From positions 32,619 to 96,618 of the forward strand of contig CAMYAB010000004.1 in assembly GCA_947253625.1 (NCBI GenBank): a stretch of 64,000 nt of DNA, in the 5' to 3' direction. The notes beneath the pieces are model-generated. The model did no database searches. It saw only the letters and a list, made by a program, of their open reading frames with translations, and had not been told where the DNA came from. The DNA is from an uncultured Porphyromonadaceae bacterium. Its GTDB lineage: Bacteria > Bacteroidota > Bacteroidia > Bacteroidales > Porphyromonadaceae. The position numbers were made by a program, and so were the translations under genes. Shown here one piece after another: positions 17,337 to 24,837 of the stretch (position 1 is its first letter; every line of letters starts with the position of its first letter).

Positions 17337-20300
17337 TTAAAACTTCAGGTTGAGTCCCAAGGACACCTTCCGGCTCAGAGGGTAGGTACGTCCATCGTCT
17401 TTCCCGGTCATTGGGTCGATTGTTTCGGGGTCGATTCCGGAGTAGTTGGTGAGCATCAGTAGGTTCTCGCCTGTCAGATGGATTCGAATCCCCTTGATGT
17501 TCATCTTTTTCACCCACTCTTTCGGCAAGTCATATGATAGTGTGGCCTGTTTCAGTCGGATAAAGCTGACATTCTCGATAGCTGAGTCGGCCATTCCGTC
17601 GAACTGACCGGCGTAGTTGGATGACGCAAACTTGATGGACGGGTGGTCGGTTACGTCCCCCGGTTTTTGCCAAAATGTGGCGCGGGTATAGTCGCCCATG
17701 ATGGGACCAAATGCTCCACTGAAGGCAAAGGCCGTTGCCTTCACTTGGTTTACCACCTTTCGTCCGAGTGAGTAGTTCATGTGCAAAAACAGAGTCAGCC
17801 CTTTCCAGCTTACTTGGTTGCTGAGTCCGCCGTATGCTTGGGGGATTGTGCTACCGGCGTAGTAAAGGTCTTTACTATCTATTTTGCCGTCCATGTTTTG
17901 ATCTTTCAGCTTGCGTGCGCCTACCTGGATGGGGAAGTTGGCACCTCCGAGCAGTAGGGGGGTCTTTGTTCCCTTGGCATCGTAGTAGTAGGGAATGTCT
18001 TTTTCGCTCTGGACGTATCCTTCGTCCTTGTAGGCGTAGATACCATAGAGTGGTCTGCCGAGTATCATGTTGGCCATGTCGACGCCGTCAAAGGATTTCC
18101 GGAATAGGTTCCAGTTTCGAGAGATATTAAACATCACCTGCCACCTGAGCTGATCAGTGCGGATCACATCGGCCTGTATCGATAGCTCTAGTCCTTCGTT
18201 GGATATGGCAGAGGCGTTGTTCCACATTTTTTGGACGAAGTAGACATCTCCCGGCATAGGGGTTTGCATCAGGAGTGCATACGAGTATTTGTTGTAGTAG
18301 TCAAGGGTTGCTTTTACCCGGTAGTTGAAAAGCTCCAAGTCCAATCCCAGATCGACTTGGTCACTTTTCTCCCATGTCAGGTCGTTGTTGGCAAGGAGGG
18401 CCGGTACTAGTCCGGATTTTCCAAAAAACGTATTGGACTCGGACATCAGCCCGTGTGCGAGGTAGGCTTCTTGAAACTTTTGGCCCGACCTTCCCCACGA
18501 TGCTCTCACCTTCCCAAAGCTCAGCCACCACCAATCTTTGGCAAGTGCTTCTTTTGAGAAGACCCAGCCAAAGCCGGCAGCTGGGAAGTTGCCCCACCGT
18601 ACATTGCTGCCAAAGACGGAGGAGCCATCTCTGCGGATGGATAGGTCCAGTAGATACTTCTGTCTGTAGTTGTAGTTGATGCGCGCCAGTAGGCTGAGCA
18701 TGGCTTGCTCTTCCAGGTTGGTCTGGATCTTCTGTAGTGCACGGATGGTGCCGTATTCATCGGTCATGATGGATGGCCATCCTTCGCCGACCTGGTGTAT
18801 CTGGTTTGTGGGGCCTCCGCGTCCCTCTCCTGTGACGACATCTAGGTGATCGTAGCTATAGGTTGCCCCGGCCATGAGGTCAAAGTTGTGGTCGCGTGCA
18901 AAAGTCTTCTTGTAGTTGAGGATATGCTCCGTCTGCACCATTGTCATGCCGACCCTGCTTACGTTCACCGAGGAGAGTTTGTCATGGCTGAGGTAGTCCG
19001 GGGTAAAGATGTTTACCTTGGTTCCAAAGTGGTTGATGGCAGCTGATGAGTTGAGAGTCAGCTCCTTTAGGATGTCGTACTTCAGGCCTAGGTTTAGCCG
19101 TAGGTTGTAGTTGCTGTTTTTTTGGTCAATGTCTCTCAGTTGCTTCAGGGTCTCTTTTTCGATCTCGGTACCACGTCCGGGGAGCATGGTGGAGGAGAGC
19201 TTGGGGTCCACAGTCAGCCCTTGGACCTTGCCCATATCCGTTCCGGCGTTTTTGCTGGTGTAGCCGAGGGATAGGTTGGAGTACATCTGGAGTTTGGGGC
19301 TGAGGTTGATATCGAGGTTGGTCACGTAGCTCAGTCGCCTAAAGCTAGAGCCGATCATGATCCCGGTCTCGTCGTAGATACCGCCCCCGATCATGTAGCG
19401 GACATTGTCGGTACCACCGGTGGCGTTGAGGTCGGCATCGGTCACACGACCTAGCCTGAAGATGTAGTCCCACCAGTTGGATTTGTTGTTGTAGAAGGTA
19501 TTCAAGGAGTCCTGTGCGATGGATGGCAGTCGGTCAAAGCCTTCGAGCTTTGCTCCGTTTCTCCACAGGTAGTCGTACATGCCGTCCCCCTTGGTGTCCC
19601 AGCCGTAGCTGTCTTTGTGGCTCTTGGGGATTATGGTTCGGTCGGTCTCCCAGTCGTAGTGAGCTTCGGTGTAGTTTTTTGCGGCCAAGAGGTGGTAGAG
19701 ACGTTCCCCGTGTCCCATCATCTGTACCGGTGTCTCGGGGAGCCAAGACATGGAGTTGGTGACGCTTATGTTCACTTCCGGCTTGCCACTCCGACCTTTT
19801 TTGGTGGTGATGAGGATGACACCATTGGCGGCGCGTGAGCCATACAGAGAGGCCGATGCGGCATCTTTCAGGACCTCCACTGACTCTATGGTAGTCGGAT
19901 CCAGGGAGGCGAGTGGGTTGATCCCACCGGTTGCCGTGCCGGTTGTTGCAGAGACCGGCACACCATCTATCACGTACAGTGGAGAGCCATCGTTGATCCC
20001 CTGTTGGTTGAGGGAGCTGAACCCTCGGATTGTCACCTGTGAGCCACCACCTCCCGGGGTGCCTGATAGGTTGGTCACCTCCACACCCGGCAGTTGGCCT
20101 TGCAGGAGTGTCTCTATGGAGGGAGCTGGTAGGTCTTGTAGCTTTTCGCCCTTGATTGTACCCACTGACCCGGTCAGTTCTCTGGTGTTGCGTGTGCCGT
20201 AGGCGATCACAGCCACTTCGCCCAGGACATTGACACTCTCTTTCAGTGTGATACGTAGCTCCTTTCCGGAGGCATAGTCACCCCTATAGGTCTCGTACCC

Positions 20301-20822
20301 TACATAGGAGACGACCAGCTTGCCCTTGGGCTTGGTTGCTCGGATCGAAAATCGTCCCTCTAGGTCGGTCATCCCGCCGGACCCTTCGGCCGGTATCCGG
20401 ACGGTGGCTCCCGGTATCGTGACTCCATCGGCATCGCATACCACACCTTTCACTACGTGCTCGGCACTCTGGTTGCTCTTGATCTTGTAGACGTGGATGG
20501 TCTTTCCCTTCACGTCCCCGGCAAAGGGCGAGCCCTTGAGGATCTCCTCCACTGCCTGAGGTACGCTTGCGTTGTCAAAGGATACGGTCACCACCCCATT
20601 GTAGGCTTTGACCTCTTTGTCGTAGGTGATGCGATAGTGGGTATGCTCCGATATGTAGTCTAGGATAGAGACAATGCTCTTTTCCCTAAACGAGATGGAG
20701 AGTGTCTCGCTCCGTCCTTGCGCCATCGCCCCTTGGGGGACAAGCCATAGGAGGAGCAGTGCCAGCAGCCCAAGTCTTCGTAGGCTACTCGTGACAGCTG
20801 TCTTCGTGATGTTGTTTGCCAT
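17337..20822 (-). CDS. SusC/RagA-family TonB-dependent transporter with STN domain
   Basis: A 1161 aa outer-membrane importer from the ATG at 20822. After a signal peptide ending PQGAMAQ come an STN (secretin/TonB N-terminal) domain (about 35-110), a carboxypeptidase-like beta-sandwich (about 120-200), a plug with GTPGGGGSQVTIRGFSSL and PLYVIDGVP motifs (about 225-345) and a large barrel ending in SLGLNLKF, with an aromatic C-terminus as usual. STN domains often accompany a sigma/anti-sigma pair, but none is adjacent. Upstream frame to 20954 has no family similarity. It heads a six-gene operon and has a strong promoter about 450 bases upstream. Confidence 0.93.
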   Translation of the reverse strand: MANNITKTAVTSSLRRLGLLALLLLWLVPQGAMAQGRSETLSISFREKSIVSILDYISEHTHYRITYDKEVKAYNGVVTVSFDNASVPQAVEEILKGSPFAGDVKGKTIHVYKIKSNQSAEHVVKGVVCDADGVTIPGATVRIPAEGSGGMTDLEGRFSIRATKPKGKLVVSYVGYETYRGDYASGKELRITLKESVNVLGEVAVIAYGTRNTRELTGSVGTIKGEKLQDLPAPSIETLLQGQLPGVEVTNLSGTPGGGGSQVTIRGFSSLNQQGINDGSPLYVIDGVPVSATTGTATGGINPLASLDPTTIESVEVLKDAASASLYGSRAANGVILITTKKGRSGKPEVNISVTNSMSWLPETPVQMMGHGERLYHLLAAKNYTEAHYDWETDRTIIPKSHKDSYGWDTKGDGMYDYLWRNGAKLEGFDRLPSIAQDSLNTFYNNKSNWWDYIFRLGRVTDADLNATGGTDNVRYMIGGGIYDETGIMIGSSFRRLSYVTNLDINLSPKLQMYSNLSLGYTSKNAGTDMGKVQGLTVDPKLSSTMLPGRGTEIEKETLKQLRDIDQKNSNYNLRLNLGLKYDILKELTLNSSAAINHFGTKVNIFTPDYLSHDKLSSVNVSRVGMTMVQTEHILNYKKTFARDHNFDLMAGATYSYDHLDVVTGEGRGGPTNQIHQVGEGWPSIMTDEYGTIRALQKIQTNLEEQAMLSLLARINYNYRQKYLLDLSIRRDGSSVFGSNVRWGNFPAAGFGWVFSKEALAKDWWWLSFGKVRASWGRSGQKFQEAYLAHGLMSESNTFFGKSGLVPALLANNDLTWEKSDQVDLGLDLELFNYRVKATLDYYNKYSYALLMQTPMPGDVYFVQKMWNNASAISNEGLELSIQADVIRTDQLRWQVMFNISRNWNLFRKSFDGVDMANMILGRPLYGIYAYKDEGYVQSEKDIPYYYDAKGTKTPLLLGGANFPIQVGARKLKDQNMDGKIDSKDLYYAGSTIPQAYGGLSNQVSWKGLTLFLHMNYSLGRKVVNQVKATAFAFSGAFGPIMGDYTRATFWQKPGDVTDHPSIKFASSNYAGQFDGMADSAIENVSFIRLKQATLSYDLPKEWVKKMNIKGIRIHLTGENLLMLTNYSGIDPETIDPMTGKDDGRTYPLSRKVSLGLNLKF

Positions 20823-21278
20823 AGGATGGTCCTGATATTTTTGGGGTTTGTGTTGATCTGTCATTCTTGTACCCGTCCAGGAGGTGTGGCTACGTGTCAC
20901 TCCTCTTTGCTGTTGCCTGCTTGCCGGACTAAGTGCAGAGGCAGAGCCATGCACTTGATCCGGGCCTCCGAGTCATTTCGGGTGCCACAGGGAGCGGGTC
21001 TGCCGCTTGGGGCTTGTGTTGATCTTGGTGGGTGGTGCGCTAGAGACACCTATCTAGAAAAGGGACAAAGCACCGAGGCGACTGTGAGCCGGTGGGGAAA
21101 AGGTGGCTCTTGACACACTTGATGCAACGCCGGCAAAACTCCAGCGTCTTGACTTGGGCATAAAAGGCACCATACCAAGTGATCATCATAGCATCCTCTT
21201 TTTTTTGTCAATGTCCGATGATATCGGGGGTCGCTTCCCCCATCCATACAAGTGGGGTGGGGAGCCCCCTAGCTGTTC
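20823..21278 (-). promoter_or_regulatory. long susC leader (5' untranslated region)
   Basis: The only full promoter match upstream of susC is at 21279-21309, which would give a leader of about 450 bases. I compared it with the riboswitch classes I know (TPP, cobalamin, SAM) and recognised none. It contains a small open frame (21040-21189). Control by the leader is an inference from its length. Confidence 0.4.
21040..21189 (-). CDS. possible 49 aa leader ORF upstream of susC
   Basis: A small open frame in the susC leader starts ATGATG at 21189 after an AAGAGGATGCT stretch that could bind ribosomes, and ends at a TAG at 21040. The product, beginning MMITWYGAFYAQVKTLEF, is basic and holds six cysteines, including a C-x2-C-x2-C cluster. 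I do not recognise it. It may be a chance frame. Confidence 0.25.
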   Translation of the reverse strand: MMITWYGAFYAQVKTLEFCRRCIKCVKSHLFPTGSQSPRCFVPFLDRCL

Positions 21279-21309
21279 CAAATTTACAACTATTTTTCTA
21301 ATGAGCAAA
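21279..21309 (-). promoter_or_regulatory. promoter for the SusC operon
   Basis: On the minus strand TTTG (21309-21306), 19 bases, then TAAATTTG (21286-21279): an exact match to the Bacteroidota -33/-7 consensus. It directs transcription toward susC. Confidence 0.7.
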
Positions 21310-21349
21310 TCCTTTTACTTTTCTTCATACCTAGAGGGGAATATACGGA

Positions 21350-21392
21350 CCAAAGCCGAGTCCCGATCATAGGATCGAGGGCTCGGCTTTGG
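21350..21392 (-). terminator. terminator of the TPP-regulated receptor gene
   Basis: Arms CCAAAGCCGAG and CTCGGCTTTGG enclose an inner GATC-containing stem (21350-21392), 35 bases after the receptor stop. Confidence 0.78.
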
Positions 21393-21426
21393 CTTGGTAT
21401 GTATTGCGCCTCAGTAGGCGATGGGG

Positions 21427-23670
21427 TCAAAAGCGATAGGTGACACCGGCTACAAAGTGAGTGGGAGCGGTAGGAAAGAGGTAGAGGGTCTCTCCTCGTT
21501 TGCCATTTTTGGTAAAGCCCCATACGCTACCATAGCTGCTGTAGTTGGTGTTGTAGAGGTTGATTACTTGTAGCTGAAAGGCCAGTACCTGACCCTTTGG
21601 CAGCTCGTAGTCGTAGTTGACCATCAGGTCACCTACGTAGCGTCCGGGCAGTGCACGTGAGGCAAGGCCCGAGTTGTCCAGGTGCATTCGGCTGACGTAC
21701 TGTCCGCCTAGTCGCAGACTGAGAGTGCTCCAGGGGGTCCAGGTGATGGCGTGGTTGAGGATTACGGCAGGGCTCTTGGCGATAGGGGTCTCCTTGGCAT
21801 GATAGCCCACCTTTTCCCAGGTTTCGGCGTCGTCTTCGTAGAAGGTGTAGTCAATGATGCGGTTTTTGGCCACAGTGGCGTTGAGGTCCAGCGCAAGGCA
21901 GCTGAGCGGTTGCCAGCTGATACCGGCCTCTGCACCGAGTCGGTAGCTCTTCGGGACATTGATCATGAGATCCTCGCCCACATCACTCTTTTGGCCGTTG
22001 GGGACGATCTGGTCCTTGTAGTGCATGAAGTACAGGTTGGCAAAAAGACTCAGCGTCCGACCACTGTAGTTGGCACCTAGCTCTAGGTCGCCCATGTACT
22101 CGGGACGAGGCATGATCCGCTCACCCTTCGGACCATATATTTTGCTCTCAGTGTACATCTTGCGATTGGGCTCTTTGCCAGCCACTGCGTAGGAGAGGTA
22201 GCCACTGGTGTTTTTCGAAAAGAGGTAGGTGACACCTACTTTTGGTAAGAAAAAGTTGTAGTTCAGGGCTTTTGATCCTGTGTAGTCCAGAACATCGAGG
22301 GCCTTGTCCTTTTTGCTCAATCGGTCGGTTGGCCCCTTCATGGTCGCATGCACGTTGCGGTACATGAGGTCGGCATAGAGGAGGAGCCGTGCGGTAGGTC
22401 TCAGTTCGGCTTTGATATACCCCGAGGCATCGGTCTTGGTGGAGTGGTTGCGGTAGTACTCTTGGTTGGGGGTAAAGCCCGCCGGCTGCACGGCCGCCCA
22501 TGGCAGTCGTCCGTAGTGGTCCCCGACGTAGTTGTTGATGGCCAAGCCTGCGCTGAGGTGTCCCCAGTTTTGCTTCCAGATCAGGTTGCCCACTACGCCG
22601 TAGAAGTTATTGTCCAGGTACTTCTCACGGATGAGGGAGATCTTGGTCTTGTCTGTAGCAGGAGCCAGACCGTACTCGCCCATCTTGCGTTCCGTGCGGT
22701 ACTCCCTAGTGAATCCCTTGCCACCTGTGTGGTGTAGGGTCAGCTCGTAGGTCAGATTGTCAGTCGGGGCATGCTGAAAGATCGCATACGTGTGTCCCTG
22801 TCGGTAGTTGTCCGTCTGGTCGTCGTAGTAGCGAAAGTCTTTGGGATCATCGTTGGGGTTGATGAGGCCGGCGCTATTGAACGTACGTCCATACTTGCTG
22901 ATATCCTTTGGGGTGATGCCATTCCAGGAGATGCCTGTCTTTTGATCCCCTAGGTGGTGGATCAGTCGGAGCGAGTAGTTCTCGCCCCCATAGTAGGCTT
23001 GCAGGAGGTAGGAGCGTCCACGGCTGTGGCTGCGGTCGATGTACCCTTTGCTACGCACGCCGGACAGTGCGGCACTGAGCCTAAGCCCGGTCCCCTCTAT
23101 ATTGCCAGTGTGGAGGGTGATGGAGTTGCGGTTGAGCCCATACATACCCATATAGGTGGATACGCTACCACCTGAGGTGACGGAGGGGAGTGCTGTACGC
23201 ATATCCATCGTGGCTCCAAACGCACCGGCACCAAATGTAGAGGCACCGGCACCGCGTACCACCACGATGTCTCTCAGCCGGCTCCCAAAGTCCGGCATAT
23301 TGGCCCAAAATACAGCTTGGCTCTCACTGTCGTTTACCGGTACACCGTTCACCGTGATATTGACACGGCTGGGGTCTACACCACGGATCGAAAAGCCGGT
23401 GTACCCACCAAAAAGGCCACTGTCCGAGGTAGTAATGAGAGAGGGAGTCCCCTTTAGCATCATCGGGACATCCCACGCCGTGGAGCGTCGCGACAGCTTG
23501 TCTTGAGTGAGGGTTTGCTTGGTGAGAGGGGTCAGCTGTCCGGGGCGAGTGCCCAGTACCTCGACCTCCCCCAGATCGTACTCTCGAGCGACTTCCTGTG
23601 CCGAGAGGGTGGCGGTAAACAACGTAACCGCACAAGGGATCAAAATTGATCGAACCGGATTGGTAATCAT
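21427..23670 (-). CDS. TonB-dependent outer-membrane receptor, probable thiamin transporter
   Basis: A 747 aa outer-membrane receptor: signal peptide ending LSAQE, a short DLGEVEVLG segment that may serve as TonB box, a plug with FSIRGVDPSRVNITVNGVPVND and VVRGAGASTFGAG motifs, and a beta-barrel ending VAGVTYRF. The TPP riboswitch directly upstream (23770-23855) makes thiamin or a thiamin derivative the likely cargo; thiamin-regulated outer-membrane receptors are known in this phylum. No PnuT permease or thiamin pyrophosphokinase gene is adjacent, so the inner-membrane step must be encoded elsewhere. It stands alone between its own promoter and terminator. Confidence 0.88.
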   Translation of the reverse strand: MITNPVRSILIPCAVTLFTATLSAQEVAREYDLGEVEVLGTRPGQLTPLTKQTLTQDKLSRRSTAWDVPMMLKGTPSLITTSDSGLFGGYTGFSIRGVDPSRVNITVNGVPVNDSESQAVFWANMPDFGSRLRDIVVVRGAGASTFGAGAFGATMDMRTALPSVTSGGSVSTYMGMYGLNRNSITLHTGNIEGTGLRLSAALSGVRSKGYIDRSHSRGRSYLLQAYYGGENYSLRLIHHLGDQKTGISWNGITPKDISKYGRTFNSAGLINPNDDPKDFRYYDDQTDNYRQGHTYAIFQHAPTDNLTYELTLHHTGGKGFTREYRTERKMGEYGLAPATDKTKISLIREKYLDNNFYGVVGNLIWKQNWGHLSAGLAINNYVGDHYGRLPWAAVQPAGFTPNQEYYRNHSTKTDASGYIKAELRPTARLLLYADLMYRNVHATMKGPTDRLSKKDKALDVLDYTGSKALNYNFFLPKVGVTYLFSKNTSGYLSYAVAGKEPNRKMYTESKIYGPKGERIMPRPEYMGDLELGANYSGRTLSLFANLYFMHYKDQIVPNGQKSDVGEDLMINVPKSYRLGAEAGISWQPLSCLALDLNATVAKNRIIDYTFYEDDAETWEKVGYHAKETPIAKSPAVILNHAITWTPWSTLSLRLGGQYVSRMHLDNSGLASRALPGRYVGDLMVNYDYELPKGQVLAFQLQVINLYNTNYSSYGSVWGFTKNGKRGETLYLFPTAPTHFVAGVTYRF

Positions 23671-23729
23671 TTTTTTTGCTTGACGTTATTGGATAAAAAT
23701 TGTACTCAAAACGTCACCTGCAAAAAGGG

Positions 23730-23757
23730 AAGTGACCGCCACACGGGGCGCCACTTA
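23730..23757 (-). terminator. candidate expression-platform hairpin of the TPP riboswitch
   Basis: Between aptamer and receptor start, arms AAGTG and CACTT with an inner CGCC/GGCG stem are followed on the minus strand by CCCTTTTTG. It could be the switch-off terminator, but folding alternatives with the aptamer were not computed. Confidence 0.5.
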
Positions 23758-23769
23758 TCTCGAGAAGAA

Positions 23770-23855
23770 TCACGCTTTTCCTACGCAGGCATTATCCTAC
23801 AGGTACAGAGGGTATCTCATCTCAGCCACAAGTCGTGGCACCCCTAAGCGAGTGA
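23770..23855 (-). ncRNA. TPP riboswitch aptamer (THI element)
   Basis: The reverse-strand sequence contains the conserved TPP aptamer parts in order: CGCTTAGGGGTGCC, then GGCTGAGATGAGATACCC, then a TGTACCTG segment, then GGATAATGCCTGCGTAGGAA, then AAGCG closing with the opening CGCTT. The CTGAGATGA and GGATAATGCC boxes are diagnostic. It starts a few bases after the predicted transcription start and precedes the TonB receptor by about 100 bases. Confidence 0.94.
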
Positions 23856-23865
23856 CTTAGCGACG

Positions 23866-23896
23866 CAAAGGTACCTCTATTCTGTGACTTCCCAAA
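23866..23896 (-). promoter_or_regulatory. promoter for the TPP-regulated receptor
   Basis: Minus-strand TTTG (23896-23893), 19 bases, TACCTTTG (23873-23866). The expected start, about 7 bases further, falls right at the 5' edge of the riboswitch aptamer. Confidence 0.82.
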
Positions 23897-23941
23897 AGCG
23901 CCCCCAGTCACTCACCATACGGGCAGAAAGCATTTAATTGA

Positions 23942-23949
23942 TATATTTG
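23942..23949 (+). promoter_or_regulatory. -7 box upstream of the ribbon-helix-helix gene
   Basis: TATATTTG matches the TAnnTTTG consensus 47 bases before the start codon. No good -33 box is seen at the right distance. Confidence 0.4.
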
Positions 23950-23996
23950 CAAAAACGCATAAAAAACAAGCACATAAATAGACAAAGAGACACGAT

Positions 23997-24266
23997 ATGG
24001 CAAAGAAATTTGACTTGAACAAAATGATTGGCGACCTAAAAGGACAGACAAACTCATCTACGCAAACAGAAAAAACAGGTCGTGCATCAAAGAGTGACGT
24101 AGCCGATGAGCAGGCTAGAGTCTCTATGGTCTTGCCGGCAGACCTTTGGAAAAAGGTAAAACTATTGGCCCTAAGCAGAGGTGTTGCCGCAAGCGGAATC
24201 ATCCGAGACTTACTAAGCCAGGAAATACATACCGCTGAGAAAAAAGGGGAGATCCCGATTTTATGA
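23997..24266 (+). CDS. small ribbon-helix-helix-like protein
   Basis: An 89 aa protein with a charged, Ser/Thr-rich N-terminal tail and a C-terminal ARVSMVLPADLWKKVKLLAL-type strand-helix-helix pattern (about residues 40-77), like CopG/Arc ribbon-helix-helix DNA-binding proteins or plasmid-partition accessory proteins. It is monocistronic, flanked by the TPP-receptor promoter on one side and the tRNA-Arg region on the other. No toxin or partition ATPase partner is adjacent, so its target is unknown; autoregulation would be typical of the fold. Confidence 0.72.
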   Translation: MAKKFDLNKMIGDLKGQTNSSTQTEKTGRASKSDVADEQARVSMVLPADLWKKVKLLALSRGVAASGIIRDLLSQEIHTAEKKGEIPIL

Positions 24267-24440
24267 TTTCTAAATAAGGACGTACCCTCGCCTTGGCTAT
24301 TGCTTTTTGTGTCTTCTATACAGGGCACCCAGAGCGTGCTGCCAAGTATTTGAGGGACAGCCATAATTCTGGGAAAACGGACACCCCAAAAAGCTAAAAA
24401 CGAGACGATTTTGGAGCCTCAAAAGCCCCTTTTTTGGACG

Positions 24441-24545
24441 TTGATAATCAGATACTTGCAGAGAGCCTCGAGTTTCACGGATAGAAGCAAATGGTTTCAC
24501 GGATAGAAGCAAAAGGTTTCACGGATAGGAGCGATTGCTTAGGCG
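24441..24545 (-). repeat. family A 22-base tandem repeat, copy 2 (inverted)
   Basis: Three units TTTCACGGATAGAAGC or a one-base variant begin at 24473, 24495 and 24517 on the plus strand, 22 bases apart, so the family reads on the minus strand here. The flank 24441-24472 matches the flank of copy 1. It lies between the ribbon-helix-helix gene and tRNA-Arg; the rest of the 24267-24675 spacer shows no gene. Confidence 0.88.
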
Positions 24546-24628
24546 GAACAAAGGCGCTCGCCTCCCGGCACGTCAAGCCACGAATTTTGGCCCCAAGCCC
24601 ATCGGACCACAAGTCGCCCTCTTTTTGC

Positions 24629-24659
24629 TTGCCAAGTCTGAGGCTTTTTGGTACCTTTG
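24629..24659 (+). promoter_or_regulatory. promoter for tRNA-Arg
   Basis: TTG (24629-24631), 20 bases, TACCTTTG (24652-24659), 16 bases before the mature tRNA start. It fits the Bacteroidota consensus. Confidence 0.68.
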
Positions 24660-24675
24660 CACAAAATAAAGTGCT

Positions 24676-24752
24676 GGTTGAGTAGCTCAACTGGATAGAG
24701 CAACAGCCTTCTAAGCTGTAGGTTCTGGGTTCGAGTCCCAGCTCAATCACCA
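24676..24752 (+). tRNA. tRNA-Arg (anticodon TCT)
   Basis: The acceptor arms GGTTGAG (24676-24682) and CTCAATC (24742-24748) pair with one G-T; the D-arm AGCTCAACTGGATAGAGC, anticodon loop with TCT, and T-arm GGTTCGAGTCCC are all present. A discriminator A is followed by an encoded CCA at 24750-24752. Confidence 0.96.
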
Positions 24753-24754
24753 AA

Positions 24755-24790
24755 GCAGAGGGTGCGCCAAATGTTTGGCGCACCCTCTGC
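24755..24790. terminator. hairpin after tRNA-Arg
   Basis: Perfect 17-base arms 24755-24771 and 24774-24790 (GCAGAGGGTGCGCCAAA and its complement) followed by TTTT on the plus strand. It could also end creD transcription from the other side. Confidence 0.85.
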
Positions 24791-24803
24791 TTTTATTGGT
24801 TCT

Positions 24804-24826
24804 GTCGGAGTCTATCCGACTTTTTT
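24804..24826 (+). terminator. second terminator between tRNA-Arg and creD
   Basis: GTCGGA and TCCGAC arms (24804-24820) followed by TTTTTT at 24821-24826, the usual intrinsic form on the plus strand. Confidence 0.65.
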
Positions 24827-24837
24827 CTTCTCTTTTT

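Noticed and set aside
20823..21278. Cobalamin or other riboswitch in the susC leader
   Set aside because: I did not find the conserved boxes of the classes I know; only length and a small ORF suggest control.
24297..24783. Minus-strand frames with FASIRET-like peptides
   Set aside because: They translate the 22-base family A repeat and run through tRNA-Arg; the period is not a multiple of three.
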